Below, one piece after another: positions 1 through 8,618 of a DNA stretch of 41,691 nucleotides. Under the pieces are notes generated by a model. The model ran no database searches and was not told the DNA's origin. It saw only the letters and a list, made by a program, of their open reading frames with translations. This DNA comes from Lachnospiraceae bacterium (GTDB lineage: Bacteria; Bacillota; Clostridia; Lachnospirales; Lachnospiraceae), in the NCBI GenBank assembly GCA_019423745.1, contig JAHZAV010000023.1:1-41691 (forward strand). Direction: 5' to 3'. A program made the position numbers and the translations under genes. The stretch's first letter is position 1. Each line of letters begins with the position of its first letter.

Positions 1-213
1 CTACAGACACGCTATACACTCTTATGCTACATAATCCAGTTTACGGCATCCCGGCTCAAAAGTCACATTACAAATCATCTGCGGACATTCTGCTGGATCT
101 GTCAGAGGATTTAAGAAAGAATCCCCTATAAAATACTGCGCAAAACCATCATTTGCCTGCCCTTTTCCAAAGACATTTACTTTCTCAAACTCCGTTTCAT
201 TGAAATATCTCAT
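1..213 (-). pseudogene. Cupin-domain protein, truncated by premature stop (also cut by window edge)
   Basis: The first ~57 residues, from MRYFNETEFEKVNVFGKG to the NVTFEPGCR segment, match the start of the small cupin proteins common in Clostridia next to aldo/keto reductases. In that family the GCR segment is followed by an NNWHIHH-type metal-binding stretch. Here the frame instead reads KLDYVA and stops at 22-24. The following bases still show H-K-S-like codons in another frame, with further stops, so the rest looks decayed rather than merely shifted. The start at 213 is chosen because GGAGG lies 8 nt upstream of it; an ATG at 228 has no ribosome site. It follows the reductase gene on the same strand by about 20 nt and was probably the second gene of that operon. 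The call rests on remembered family sequence. Confidence 0.7.
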
Positions 214-234
214 TTCGTATTCCTCCATCCATAA

Positions 235-912
235 TTATTTTACAAGATATTGGAGCCAGACAGCCCCGTCTTCATATGCTTTTACATCTTTTAGTGTCAG
301 AGAAAATGGCTCTGTCTCCATAGGAAGCCCGTCAAATGCTCCTGCCATACCTTTTCTTCCGTCAATTCCAGGAGCCAGCAAAATACTTACCTCGTCTAAA
401 AGTCCTTCTGCAAGAAATGCACCATTAATCGTGCCTCCACCTACAACAGCCATTCTTTCAACACCAAACTTTTGGAACAAAATTTCCATTGCCCTACCTA
501 AATCAATTTTTTCTTTTCCGCATGCAATCCAGGAAATATGTTTATTATCTAAATAGGTAAGATATTCTTTTGTAACCTGTTCACTGGTAAGAATAATCAG
601 CGGAGTTTCTTTGTCCGCCTGATCCGTCCATAACAGCGTTCCTTTTGTATCGGTTACGATACTATATGCATCCGTATCTGCTTTTTTTGAAAAACCTTCC
701 TGTCCTAAAATTTCACTGTTTTCACAACAAAAAGTCCCCTCTTTTGCCATTTCCAACTGTGCTGTCACCCGTCCGCTTAAACATGTTGGGGCATTCAACG
801 CATGGAGTGTTTCATAATATTCTTTTACACCAGCCAATTTTTCTGTCATCCCGCAATCGATTCGCCCATCAATAGCAGTCATCATATGACAGATAATATA
901 CGGTTTGTTCAT
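235..912 (-). CDS. RibD C-terminal / dihydrofolate reductase-family oxidoreductase
   Basis: This 225-residue protein has the RibD-C/DHFR-like fold signature. Near the N-terminus it carries a MTAIDGRID motif (residues ~11-19), and near residues 155-165 a VVGGGTINGAFL stretch, typical of the NADPH-binding half. Proteins of this family reduce pterin- or pyrimidine-like substrates with NADPH, but the substrate of stand-alone members is usually unknown. It is the first gene after a LysR-type promoter module at 1017-1053 and is followed by the broken cupin gene, so I infer control by lysR1. The length is normal for the family. It is not a bona fide RibD, because no deaminase domain is present. Confidence 0.85.
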   Translation of the reverse strand: MNKPYIICHMMTAIDGRIDCGMTEKLAGVKEYYETLHALNAPTCLSGRVTAQLEMAKEGTFCCENSEILGQEGFSKKADTDAYSIVTDTKGTLLWTDQADKETPLIILTSEQVTKEYLTYLDNKHISWIACGKEKIDLGRAMEILFQKFGVERMAVVGGGTINGAFLAEGLLDEVSILLAPGIDGRKGMAGAFDGLPMETEPFSLTLKDVKAYEDGAVWLQYLVK

Positions 913-973
913 TTTCTTCTATCGCCCTTTCTTTCTATTTCTTATTTCAGATGGAAAATTCTATATATACAAA

Positions 974-1016
974 ATAGGTGTCTTCGGATAACCCTTTTCT
1001 TTCCGATGACACCTAT
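974..1016 (-). terminator. Hairpin downstream of lysR1 / leader of the reductase gene
   Basis: Arms 974-982 (ATAGGTGTC) and 1008-1016 (GACACCTAT) pair perfectly. After a T-T mismatch a further 5-bp stem forms (984-988 with 1002-1006). In the minus direction it is followed by TTTGTATATA, a weak U-rich tail. It could end lysR1 transcription or act as a leader hairpin of the next gene. An equivalent hairpin lies after lysR2. Confidence 0.6.
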
Positions 1017-1053
1017 ATTGTATTCTCCTTTTTTTTACATGTCCAATGCCTAT
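1017..1053 (-). promoter_or_regulatory. Promoter and putative LysR box for the reductase-cupin genes
   Basis: On the minus strand a -35 TTGGAC (1041-1046), an 18-nt spacer and a -10 TACAAT (1017-1022) can be read. The -35 lies inside ATAGGCATTGGACATGT (1037-1053). Nearly the same box, spacing and -10 recur after lysR2 (39195-39231). This supports a promoter activated by the adjacent LysR protein. Function is inferred from the conservation between the two loci. Confidence 0.65.
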
Positions 1054-1074
1054 GTTTTATACAAACATATACAT

Positions 1075-1944
1075 TTAACGCATATTTTTAATATGCTCTA
1101 AAAATTTGCCTGCGGCGCCAAAGTTAGGCTGAAACTTTTTCCATGCCAGAACGGTCGTCATAGTCAATTCTGGATAAAGAGGACGAAATACCATCTGATG
1201 GTTTTCAAATAAGTTGACAGCTCCCTCTACTGTCAGTGCTGAAGCAATCCCATCTGCAACCAGCGTTACGACATTGGTTATAATATTATGGGTTGCAAAA
1301 ATATTTAGCTGAGAAAACTCTTCTCCTATCCAGTTCTCTAACTCTTTCTGCAAAGACAGACGATCTGTCGTGATAAGAGGAATATCAAACAAATCTTCTC
1401 TCGTAATAAATTCTTTTTTTGCAAGAGGATGGGCAGAATTTAAGAAAAGCCCCCATCTCTCTTTTTCCTTCATACGAATGTAATCAAACTTTGTCACGTC
1501 AATGGGCTCCAACAGAAATCCAAAATCAAGAAGCCCCTGTTCCAGTCGTTCTTTTACATACTCTGCACTATTCGTATAAAGCTGATACTGTACTTTTGGA
1601 TATTTCTTCCGAAAACTGTCCATGGCTAATCCAAGAAAACGAAGCGCTAGCAGACCTCCGCTCCCTATGGAAATAACTCCCTCGATATCGGCCTGCTCTT
1701 CAAATTCGCTTTCAATTTTATTCATCAAAGTAACCACTTCTTCTGCTCGTCGGCGCAGCATAACGCCTGCATCAGTAAGTTGAAGATGTTTCCCACGTAC
1801 AAAAAGCTGTACTCCGATTTCTTCTTCCAGCTGAGCCATCTGACGACTAAGAGTAGGCTGCGTAATATGCAGAACTTCCGCTGCCCGTGTTATATTTTCT
1901 TCTCTGACCACCGCCAAAAAATACTGTAAGGCACGAATTTCCAT
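1075..1944 (-). CDS. LysR-family transcriptional regulator (lysR1)
   Basis: The 289-residue protein has the N-terminal LysR helix-turn-helix (residues ~1-60, with NITRAAEVLHITQPTLSRQ) followed by a periplasmic-binding-protein-like effector domain. It is clearly paralogous to the regulator at 39251-40123, with shared blocks such as REENIT.AA..LH.TQPTLSRQ and ERWG through the effector domain. The gene transcribes toward the reductase and cupin genes and ends just before their promoter module, so these are its likely targets. GGGAGG lies upstream of the ATG at 1944. The effector is not evident from sequence; the neighbours suggest a small redox-active metabolite (inference). Confidence 0.9.
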   Translation of the reverse strand: MEIRALQYFLAVVREENITRAAEVLHITQPTLSRQMAQLEEEIGVQLFVRGKHLQLTDAGVMLRRRAEEVVTLMNKIESEFEEQADIEGVISIGSGGLLALRFLGLAMDSFRKKYPKVQYQLYTNSAEYVKERLEQGLLDFGFLLEPIDVTKFDYIRMKEKERWGLFLNSAHPLAKKEFITREDLFDIPLITTDRLSLQKELENWIGEEFSQLNIFATHNIITNVVTLVADGIASALTVEGAVNLFENHQMVFRPLYPELTMTTVLAWKKFQPNFGAAGKFLEHIKNMR

Positions 1945-1975
1945 CGGGATCCTCCCTTTTTACTGTTCTGCTTCA

Positions 1976-2004
1976 ATTATAATGCACCTGCCCTGTCGCT
2001 GCAA
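1976..2004 (-). promoter_or_regulatory. Promoter of lysR1
   Basis: On the minus strand TTGCAG (1999-2004), a 17-nt spacer and a perfect TATAAT (1976-1981) precede the lysR1 start by about 30 nt. This suggests lysR1 is transcribed separately from the ABC exporter genes upstream. Confidence 0.7.
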
Positions 2005-2012
2005 TGCCCCTT

Positions 2013-3899
2013 TTAAGCTGCAAAATTTCCGGTATATAACTGATAATATTTTCCTTTCGCTGCAATAAGTTCCTCATGTGTACCTTTTTCAATAATGCGT
2101 CCTTGTTCCATTACCATAATGCAATCTGAGTTCTTAACTGTGGACAGTCGATGTGCAATGACAAAGGTGGTTCTTCCTTTCATAAGAGCATCCATACCAT
2201 CCTGTACTAATTTTTCTGTACGTGTATCAATTGAAGACGTAGCTTCGTCCAGAATCAGTGCCGGCGGATCGGCCACTGCAGCCCGGGCAATAGCCAGCAG
2301 CTGACGTTGTCCCTGACTTAAATTAGCACCGTCGCCAGTAAGCTGTGTTTCATAGCCTTCAGGCAGACGTCTGATAAACCCATCGGCATTTGCCAGTTTT
2401 GCAGCACGAATACACTCTTCATCCGTAGCATCTAGTTTTCCATAACGAATATTATCCATAACGGTTCCTGTAAACAAATGCGTATCCTGCAATACAATTC
2501 CCAGGGATCTTCTCAAATCCTGCTTTTTAATTTTATTTATATTAATACCATCATAGCGTATTTTCCCATCCGCAATATCATAAAAACGATTAATTAAATT
2601 AGTAATTGTTGTCTTGCCTGCTCCGGTAGCGCCTACAAAAGCAATCTTCTGTCCCGGTTTTGCCCAGAGACTGATATTGTGTAAAATAACTTTATCGTCC
2701 GTATAACCAAAGTCTACGTCATCAAAGACGACTTTGCCCTCCTGCTTTGTGTAAGTAACTGTCCCATCAGCTTTATGTGGATGCTTCCATGCCCATAAAT
2801 TTGTACGTACAGTAGATTCTCTCAGCTCCCCGTTCTCGTCTTCTACTGCATTAACCAGTTCCACATATCCTTCATCTTCTTCCGGCTCCTGATCCATCAG
2901 ATCAAAGACTCTCTGTGCACCGGCTGCCGCGTTAACAACAAAGTTAAGCTGCTGACTTACCTGCGTAATAGGATTTGTAAAACTTTTATTTAATCCTACA
3001 AATGCAATAACCGTTCCAATTGTAATACCTGCAAGTCCATTAACTCCCAGAATCGCTCCTATAATTGCCACTAATGCATAACTGATCCATCCAATATTCG
3101 CGTTAACTGGCATCAATAAATTTCCATAGGTATTCGCTTTATCAGCACTGTCTCGCAATTTTTCATTCATTTCATGAAATTCTTCCATAGCCGCCTGCTC
3201 ATGACAAAATACCTTAACTACCTTCTGTCCATCCAGCATTTCCTCAATAAATCCATCTACAGCTCCCAAGTCAATCTGCTGCCGGACAAAATATTTTCCG
3301 GACAATCCGGAAAATCTAGAGGTAACAAAAAACATAACCACAGCTGTCAGAATCGGAATTATTGTCAGCGTCGGATTCAAAATAATCATAGTAATCAACG
3401 TGGCTGCCATCGTAATCAGAGAATTAATTATCTGTGGAACACTCTGACTTAACAGCTGCCTTAAAGTATCTACATCATTTGTATACACGGACATAATGTC
3501 ACCATGAGCATGGGTATCAAAATACTTAATCGGCAGTGATTCCATTTTTCGGAACAAATCGTCCCGCAGATGGAGCATTGTACCTTGGCTTATATTAACC
3601 ATTATCCTATTATAGCCAAATGATGCAATGACACCTAGTGCCAGGACACATGTCAAACGGAAAAGATCCTTTGCCAGATTACTGAAATCATTAGAACCAC
3701 TTTCCAGCATAGGCGTAATGTAATTATCTACCAGTTTCTGTGGAAATATGGCCCCTACAACTGTTGCAATAGCGGTAACCACAATACAGGCCACTACAAT
3801 CAGAAACAAATATTTATAATATTGAAGCATATATCGAATCACCCGGCCGACCAGCTTAACTGTCGTATTCATTCCAAGCCTGGATTTTTTCTCATTCAT
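2013..3899 (-). CDS. ABC exporter subunit, canonical half (permease + ATPase)
   Basis: This 628-residue half-transporter has an N-terminal six-helix type-IV exporter domain (roughly residues 15-320) and a C-terminal nucleotide-binding domain. The ATPase part shows Walker A GATGAGKTT, signature LSQGQRQ and Walker B LILDEATSSID with the catalytic Glu present. An insert of about 60 residues separates the membrane and ATPase domains. The gene lies 21 nt after its partner subunit, whose catalytic Glu is replaced by Asp. Together they resemble heterodimeric multidrug exporters of the BmrCD/LmrCD type. The MarR gene at the head of the operon fits drug- or toxin-induced efflux. The substrate is unknown. 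Confidence 0.92.
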   Translation of the reverse strand: MNEKKSRLGMNTTVKLVGRVIRYMLQYYKYLFLIVVACIVVTAIATVVGAIFPQKLVDNYITPMLESGSNDFSNLAKDLFRLTCVLALGVIASFGYNRIMVNISQGTMLHLRDDLFRKMESLPIKYFDTHAHGDIMSVYTNDVDTLRQLLSQSVPQIINSLITMAATLITMIILNPTLTIIPILTAVVMFFVTSRFSGLSGKYFVRQQIDLGAVDGFIEEMLDGQKVVKVFCHEQAAMEEFHEMNEKLRDSADKANTYGNLLMPVNANIGWISYALVAIIGAILGVNGLAGITIGTVIAFVGLNKSFTNPITQVSQQLNFVVNAAAGAQRVFDLMDQEPEEDEGYVELVNAVEDENGELRESTVRTNLWAWKHPHKADGTVTYTKQEGKVVFDDVDFGYTDDKVILHNISLWAKPGQKIAFVGATGAGKTTITNLINRFYDIADGKIRYDGININKIKKQDLRRSLGIVLQDTHLFTGTVMDNIRYGKLDATDEECIRAAKLANADGFIRRLPEGYETQLTGDGANLSQGQRQLLAIARAAVADPPALILDEATSSIDTRTEKLVQDGMDALMKGRTTFVIAHRLSTVKNSDCIMVMEQGRIIEKGTHEELIAAKGKYYQLYTGNFAA

Positions 3900-3920
3900 A
3901 TCTTAATGTCCTCCTTTCCT

Positions 3921-5660
3921 TTAAGCGGGCTGATCAAAATCGCCGCCACCTTCCATCTGAGATGTATAAATCTCCTGATAGATTGCATTGTCCTTCAACA
4001 GATTTTCATGGGTATCAAAAGCATCCACTTTACCATCATCCAGCACAAGAATCCTGTCAGCTGACTGAACACTGGAAATACGCTGGGCAATAATAATTTT
4101 GGTAGTACCAGGAATCATTGTACGGAAGGCTTCCCGAATGCTGGCATCTGTTGCTGTATCCACTGCACTGGTAGAATCATCCAAAATGAGGACTTTAGGT
4201 TTTTTCAAAAGTGCACGTGCAATACAAAGCCTTTGCTTCTGACCTCCGGAAACATTTGCACCGCCCCGCTCTATTTTTGCTTCATAACTGCCTGGCATTT
4301 TTTCAATAAACTCATCCGCACATGCTGCTTTACAGGCCTCGATGCATTCTTCCTTCGTAGCATCCGGATTCCCCCACCTTAAGTTTTCAAGGATACTTCC
4401 TGAAAACAAAGTGTTCTTTTGAAGCACAACAGCAACTTCATTTCTTAAAACTTCTGTATCATACTGTCGAACATCTACACCGCCCACATGTACCGAACCT
4501 TCATCCACATCATATAGACGGCATATCAAATTAACAAGGCTGCTCTTTCCAGAACCGGTTCCCCCGATCACTCCTATCGTCTCACCACTCTTTATCTTTA
4601 AGTCAATATCTGACAATGCATTTTTTCCGCTTCCATGTTTATAAGAAAAATTCACATGATTAAATTCAATACATCCATCCCTTATTTCTCTAACCGGATT
4701 TTCTGGATCTTTCAGATCTGCCTCTTCGCTTAAGACCTCACTGATACGTCGAATGCTGGCAAGCGACATACTAATCATAACTACAACCATAGAAAGCATC
4801 ATAAGACTCATTAAAAGAGCCATAATATAACTGAACAAACTTGTCAGCTCTCCTGTCGTCATAGATCCTCCTACAATAAATTTTGCACCCAGCCAGGAAA
4901 CCGAAATAATACAGAAATAAATTGACAGCATCATAGCCGGATTGTTAAAGGCCAGCAGCCCTTCTGCCTTTACAAAGAGATTATAGAGTTTTTTTGATTC
5001 TTTTGAAAATTTATCATTTTCATACTTTTCCCGTACAAAAGCCTTTACTACCCGAATAGCTGTCACATTTTCCTGGACACTTGCATTCAAATCATCGTAT
5101 TCCCGAAAAACTTGTCGGAAAGTCTTTAATGTAACAAGCATAATAGAACCAATAACAAGTACAAGGAAAATAACGGCAATCAGAAACATAGCACTCAGCC
5201 GTGGACTGATAATCAGACACATTGTAAAACTAAATATCAAGTTCAGCGGGGAACGAAACGCCACTCGAATTACCATCATAAAAGCATTCTGCACATTGGT
5301 AATATCAGTAGTCATTCGGGTTACTAAACCAGGTACGCTGTATTTATCAATATTTGAAAAAGAAAATGTTTGTATATTGGCATAAATTGCTTCCCGAAGA
5401 TTCGCTGACAGCCCCGATGCCGCATTGGCCGCATTCCTTCCTGCCATGGCACTGAATATCAGACTTAAAAAAGCCATAACAACCATTAGAGCTCCATACC
5501 GGTAGACTACTGACAGATTTCCTGCCTCCAGTCCATCATCAATAATGATCGCAGTAACAAATGGAAGCAATATTTCCATAATAACTTCAAGGGTTGTCAG
5601 ACCAATACAAAGAAAGGTATTACGCTTATATTTCCCCAACTGCTGTAAGACTTTTCTCAT
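3921..5660 (-). CDS. ABC exporter subunit, degenerate-site half (permease + ATPase)
   Basis: The 579-residue half-transporter has six predicted membrane helices followed by an ATPase domain with Walker A GGTGSGKSS, signature VSGGQKQR and Walker B LILDDSTSAVD. The residue after the Walker B Asp is Asp instead of the catalytic Glu. This is the hallmark of the degenerate site in heterodimeric exporters such as BmrC or LmrC. The start at 5660 has GGGAGG upstream and lies inside the 3' end of the marR gene (35-nt overlap), so translation is probably coupled. It is expected to pair with the following gene product to form one exporter. Confidence 0.92.
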   Translation of the reverse strand: MRKVLQQLGKYKRNTFLCIGLTTLEVIMEILLPFVTAIIIDDGLEAGNLSVVYRYGALMVVMAFLSLIFSAMAGRNAANAASGLSANLREAIYANIQTFSFSNIDKYSVPGLVTRMTTDITNVQNAFMMVIRVAFRSPLNLIFSFTMCLIISPRLSAMFLIAVIFLVLVIGSIMLVTLKTFRQVFREYDDLNASVQENVTAIRVVKAFVREKYENDKFSKESKKLYNLFVKAEGLLAFNNPAMMLSIYFCIISVSWLGAKFIVGGSMTTGELTSLFSYIMALLMSLMMLSMVVVMISMSLASIRRISEVLSEEADLKDPENPVREIRDGCIEFNHVNFSYKHGSGKNALSDIDLKIKSGETIGVIGGTGSGKSSLVNLICRLYDVDEGSVHVGGVDVRQYDTEVLRNEVAVVLQKNTLFSGSILENLRWGNPDATKEECIEACKAACADEFIEKMPGSYEAKIERGGANVSGGQKQRLCIARALLKKPKVLILDDSTSAVDTATDASIREAFRTMIPGTTKIIIAQRISSVQSADRILVLDDGKVDAFDTHENLLKDNAIYQEIYTSQMEGGGDFDQPA

Positions 5661-6126
5661 TTTTATAAAACCTCCCGTCTTTTTTTTCTATTTGTTCATG
5701 CTCGATACCTTCAAACTGTGCAAGTATCTTATGCTCCAATTCCAACAGGTTCTTTTTCTCCTGCTGATCAAGAACTTTGCAGATCCCATATTCCACTTTA
5801 TCTGCCTGCTTCAAAAACATTTCTTTGTCTGCCATCAGTTTTTCCGTAGGAAGTACTTTCTTCTTGCGTATATCTTTAAAATCCGTCTCAACATAAAGAT
5901 AACCTTCGTTCCGCAGTTTTTTTATCATTGCAGACAATGTTGCTTTAGATATTCCAATTTCACGGTACAGTTCCGTAAGATAGGTGCCTTCCGGATGGTG
6001 CCGCAGAATATACACTACAAAATAAACCTGAATTCCAGTCATATTCTTATTTTTCAGCTGCATTTTCAGCTGCATCGTCCAATTCAGACTGATTTTCTTC
6101 ATCATATAAAGCATCTCTTCTTCCAC
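5626..6126 (-). CDS. MarR-family transcriptional regulator
   Basis: The protein has about 166 residues from a GTG start at 6126. This start is preferred because AGGAGGT lies 8 nt upstream, while the longer frame to 6255 has no ribosome site and covers the promoter. A winged helix-turn-helix is visible in the segment TYLTELYREIGISKATLSAMIKKLRNEGYL, with the basic wing around DIRKKKV. It heads the operon with the two ABC exporter genes and overlaps the first by 35 nt. By analogy with other MarR-exporter operons it should repress its own operon until it binds a drug-like ligand. Inverted repeats at 6160-6175 lie in its leader. Confidence 0.88.
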   Translation of the reverse strand: MEEEMLYMMKKISLNWTMQLKMQLKNKNMTGIQVYFVVYILRHHPEGTYLTELYREIGISKATLSAMIKKLRNEGYLYVETDFKDIRKKKVLPTEKLMADKEMFLKQADKVEYGICKVLDQQEKKNLLELEHKILAQFEGIEHEQIEKKDGRFYKNEKSLTAVGEI

Positions 6127-6159
6127 TTTGTAAACACCTCCTGTTAGTTTCAACAGAAT

Positions 6160-6175
6160 TGTTCGGGTGCGAACA
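6160..6175. promoter_or_regulatory. Putative MarR operator
   Basis: TGTTCG and CGAACA form a perfect 6-bp inverted repeat around GGTG. It sits between the predicted -10 and the ribosome site of the marR gene. A second weaker dyad (CTGTT 6141-6145 with AACAG 6152-6156) overlaps the ribosome site side. Size and position fit MarR autoregulation; binding is inferred. Confidence 0.55.
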
Positions 6176-6205
6176 GTTAGCCCCCTTACATTCTGTCCGA
6201 TACAA

Positions 6206-6235
6206 ATTGTACAGCACATTTGTTTAAAAGTTAAA
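6206..6235 (-). promoter_or_regulatory. Candidate promoter of the marR-ABC exporter operon
   Basis: On the minus strand TTTAAC (6230-6235), an 18-nt spacer and TACAAT (6206-6211) lie about 80 nt before the GTG start, upstream of the operator-like repeat. The -35 is a poor match. Confidence 0.4.
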
Positions 6236-6287
6236 TTTAAAATTATTATTATCAATAAATATTTTTTATAGATATTGGGAGTTTTAA

Positions 6288-6316
6288 TTGCAAGAGAAAT
6301 GAAAAGACTTTATAAT
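6288..6316 (+). promoter_or_regulatory. Promoter of the orphan lysR gene
   Basis: TTGCAA (6288-6293), a 17-nt spacer and a perfect TATAAT (6311-6316) lie about 50 nt before the ATG at 6368. Confidence 0.7.
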
Positions 6317-6367
6317 AAGCATAGATTTTGAAAAAGAGCCGTATTTTATCTAACAGGAGGAAAAACT

Positions 6368-7231
6368 ATGAATACCATACAACTGGAATGTTTTGTAGCT
6401 GTTGCAGAGCACTTAAATTTTTCTAAAGCATCCCAGGTACTGCAAATTACTCAGCCTGCCGTAAGCCATCAGATTCAGACACTGGAAGAGGAACTTGATG
6501 TAAAATTATTCGTCCGAACCAGTCGCAATGTATCTCTCACCCCAGAAGGAATCCTGTTTCTTTCTGATGCAGAACTTATTTTAAAAACAGCTCACTCTGC
6601 CAAAGAACGACTGGGTCGGCATGAACATTTTCTTCCCTTTGATTTAGGTTGCCATAATCATACAGAACTGAACCTGCTGCCTCCGGTATTGCAAAAACTT
6701 TCAGAAGAATTCCCCATGCTGCGTCCTTCCATGCGCCTCGTTCCCTTCCCATCACTGCTCAGTCTTGTAGAAAGCAACCAAATCCTGGCCGCGCTTAGCA
6801 TAAAAGAAACGCAAAAAAAGTTCCCTCTTTCCTTCAGGGAACTTTGTCTTGCGCCTATATCTTGTGTCTGCTCGCCAGAGCATCCTCTGGCTCAATATGA
6901 AGCTCTAACCTTAGAACAGCTGTCAGGAACATTTATAGCCTGCTCACCCAGACAAGTTTCCTATGCTGTTTTCTCTGCTCAGGGCCGGGTTCTTACAGAA
7001 CTTCCACCCCAGCAACACTATCTTACAGAAAATATTGAAAGTGCTTTTACACTGGCGAAGGCAAAGATCGGCTATACCTTATATCCGGATATTTCACTGG
7101 CAAGAGAACCTGGATTATGCTATATCCCTGTAACTGACCTGCCCAAAGTGCCTTTCGGCATATACTTTCAATATCATCACGATCATCCGGCATTAAAACG
7201 TTTTGTCTCTTTGATATCGCAGCTTTTTTAA
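6368..7231 (+). CDS. LysR-family transcriptional regulator (orphan)
   Basis: The 287-residue protein has a LysR helix-turn-helix in the first 60 residues (LNFSKASQVLQITQPAVSHQ) and a C-terminal effector-binding domain. AACAGGAGG is placed well before the ATG. It is not a close paralogue of the other two LysR proteins in the window. It stands alone between the marR operon, transcribed away from it, and a convergent methyltransferase gene. Its targets are therefore probably itself, the divergent marR operon or distant genes; the sequence does not decide which. No clear terminator follows within the 48 nt before the next gene. Confidence 0.88.
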   Translation: MNTIQLECFVAVAEHLNFSKASQVLQITQPAVSHQIQTLEEELDVKLFVRTSRNVSLTPEGILFLSDAELILKTAHSAKERLGRHEHFLPFDLGCHNHTELNLLPPVLQKLSEEFPMLRPSMRLVPFPSLLSLVESNQILAALSIKETQKKFPLSFRELCLAPISCVCSPEHPLAQYEALTLEQLSGTFIACSPRQVSYAVFSAQGRVLTELPPQQHYLTENIESAFTLAKAKIGYTLYPDISLAREPGLCYIPVTDLPKVPFGIYFQYHHDHPALKRFVSLISQLF

Positions 7232-7279
7232 TAAGACTGAACCAAAACTCATAAGACGAAAACTTTTATTCCTGGCACC

Positions 7280-8482
7280 TTATTTTTCCACACACACCTG
7301 GAAGATATAAAACTTCAGATAATAGGATTCATCTGCTGCCCATAAAATAGGATGATCAGCAGCCTGTGTACGAAACTCCACTTGCCGCAGCCGAACATGG
7401 GCACTGGCTGCCGCCTGACGTATCGTTTTTGTAAAAAGCTCAAAGTCCATAAAGTGAGAACAGGAACAGGTTGCCAGATATCCGCCATCTTTGACAAGTT
7501 TCATTCCCCGTATATTTATCTCCCTATACCCTTTGACTGCATTTTTAATGGAATTTCTCGATTTCGTAAATGCTGGAGGATCCAAAATAACTAAATCATA
7601 TTTTTCCTGTTGATTCACCAATTTTGGAAGTAACTCAAACACATCTTCAGAAATAAATTTCACTCTTTCTTCCAAATGATTCAGTTTTGCATTTTCTTGT
7701 GCCTGACGAACAGCCAGTTCTGATGCATCTACCCCCAGTACACTGGCAGCTCCTGCCACTCCTGCATTTAACGCAAAAGAGCCGGTATGTGTGAAACAAT
7801 CCAGAACTTTTGCACCTTTACATAATTTTTGAATTGCAAGACGGTTATATTTCTGATCCAGAAAGAACCCGGTTTTTTGACCATCTTTTACATCTACTAT
7901 ATACTTCACACCATTTTCTTCTATAGGGACTAGCGTATCAAACTGGGGACCCAGAAATCCCTTTGTCTTCCTTAATCCTTCCTTTTCTCTTTCTTTAGCA
8001 TCACTTCTCTCATAAATTCCTCTGACAGAGACTCCATCTTCTTCCAATACCTCTTTCAAAATCCCCATCACCATTTCTTTCCTTCTATCCATTCCAAGTG
8101 CCAGGGCCTGAAACACCAGAACATCCGAAAATTTATCCACCACAAGCCCAGGTAAGAAGTCGGCTTCTCCGAATACAATACGGCAACTAGACGTATCCAC
8201 AGTTTTTTTCCGATATTCCCACGCATCTACAAGCCTTTTGCGAAAAAAAGTCTCATCTATATTTTCATCTTTGTTTCTAGTAAGAACGCGGATTCTTATT
8301 TTGGAATGACTGTTAATATATCCTTTCCCCATAGGATACCCATCAAAGTCATGTATCATTACAATATCCCCATCCTCAAAACTTCCTGTGACTGTTTCAA
8401 TTTCATTGTCAAAAATCCACGCTCCCCCTGCTTTCAAAGAACGTCCTTCTCCTTTTTTTAATGTAACTAAAACCATACTCAT
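7280..8482 (-). CDS. rlmI: Class I rRNA (cytosine-C5) methyltransferase, RlmI-like
   Basis: The 400-residue protein has an N-terminal PUA-like RNA-binding segment (residues ~3-75), a central domain and a C-terminal SAM methyltransferase. Motif I is visible as VLDCFTHTGSF and the substrate/catalytic loop as VILDPPAFTKS; a Cys-rich CSCSHF segment follows. RlmI methylates a single cytosine of 23S rRNA in E. coli, and the homologue here probably modifies 23S rRNA as well. The start at 8482 is chosen because GGAGGG lies 8 nt upstream, whereas the frame open to 8557 runs over the promoter. It is a single-gene unit divergent from ferritin. The exact target base is inferred from family. Confidence 0.85.
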   Translation of the reverse strand: MSMVLVTLKKGEGRSLKAGGAWIFDNEIETVTGSFEDGDIVMIHDFDGYPMGKGYINSHSKIRIRVLTRNKDENIDETFFRKRLVDAWEYRKKTVDTSSCRIVFGEADFLPGLVVDKFSDVLVFQALALGMDRRKEMVMGILKEVLEEDGVSVRGIYERSDAKEREKEGLRKTKGFLGPQFDTLVPIEENGVKYIVDVKDGQKTGFFLDQKYNRLAIQKLCKGAKVLDCFTHTGSFALNAGVAGAASVLGVDASELAVRQAQENAKLNHLEERVKFISEDVFELLPKLVNQQEKYDLVILDPPAFTKSRNSIKNAVKGYREINIRGMKLVKDGGYLATCSCSHFMDFELFTKTIRQAAASAHVRLRQVEFRTQAADHPILWAADESYYLKFYIFQVCVEK

Positions 8483-8508
8483 ATCTCTTTCCCTCCTGTT
8501 GTATTTCC

Positions 8509-8537
8509 ATCTTAAATCCCCTTTTTCAATTTGTAAA
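8509..8537 (-). promoter_or_regulatory. Candidate promoter of the rRNA methyltransferase gene
   Basis: On the minus strand TTTACA (8532-8537), a 17-nt spacer and TAAGAT (8509-8514) precede the chosen start by about 27 nt. Confidence 0.45.
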
Positions 8538-8544
8538 TACAGGA

Positions 8545-8573
8545 TTGTTTTTTCCACATTGCAGGTTTATACT
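8545..8573 (+). promoter_or_regulatory. Candidate ferritin promoter
   Basis: TTGTTT (8545-8550), a 17-nt spacer and TATACT (8568-8573) lie about 45 nt upstream of the ferritin ATG. I could not recognise a confident Fur or PerR box. Confidence 0.45.
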
Positions 8574-8618
8574 GTTAGTGCAAAATGTTATATATTATTG
8601 TAAAGGAGTTGTTTAATT

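Noticed and set aside
5545..6147. A 200-codon plus-strand open frame opposite the marR gene and the start of the ABC operon
   Set aside because: It lies antisense to marR and the exporter start, is rich in Phe/His/Lys typical of a shadow frame and has no ribosome site.
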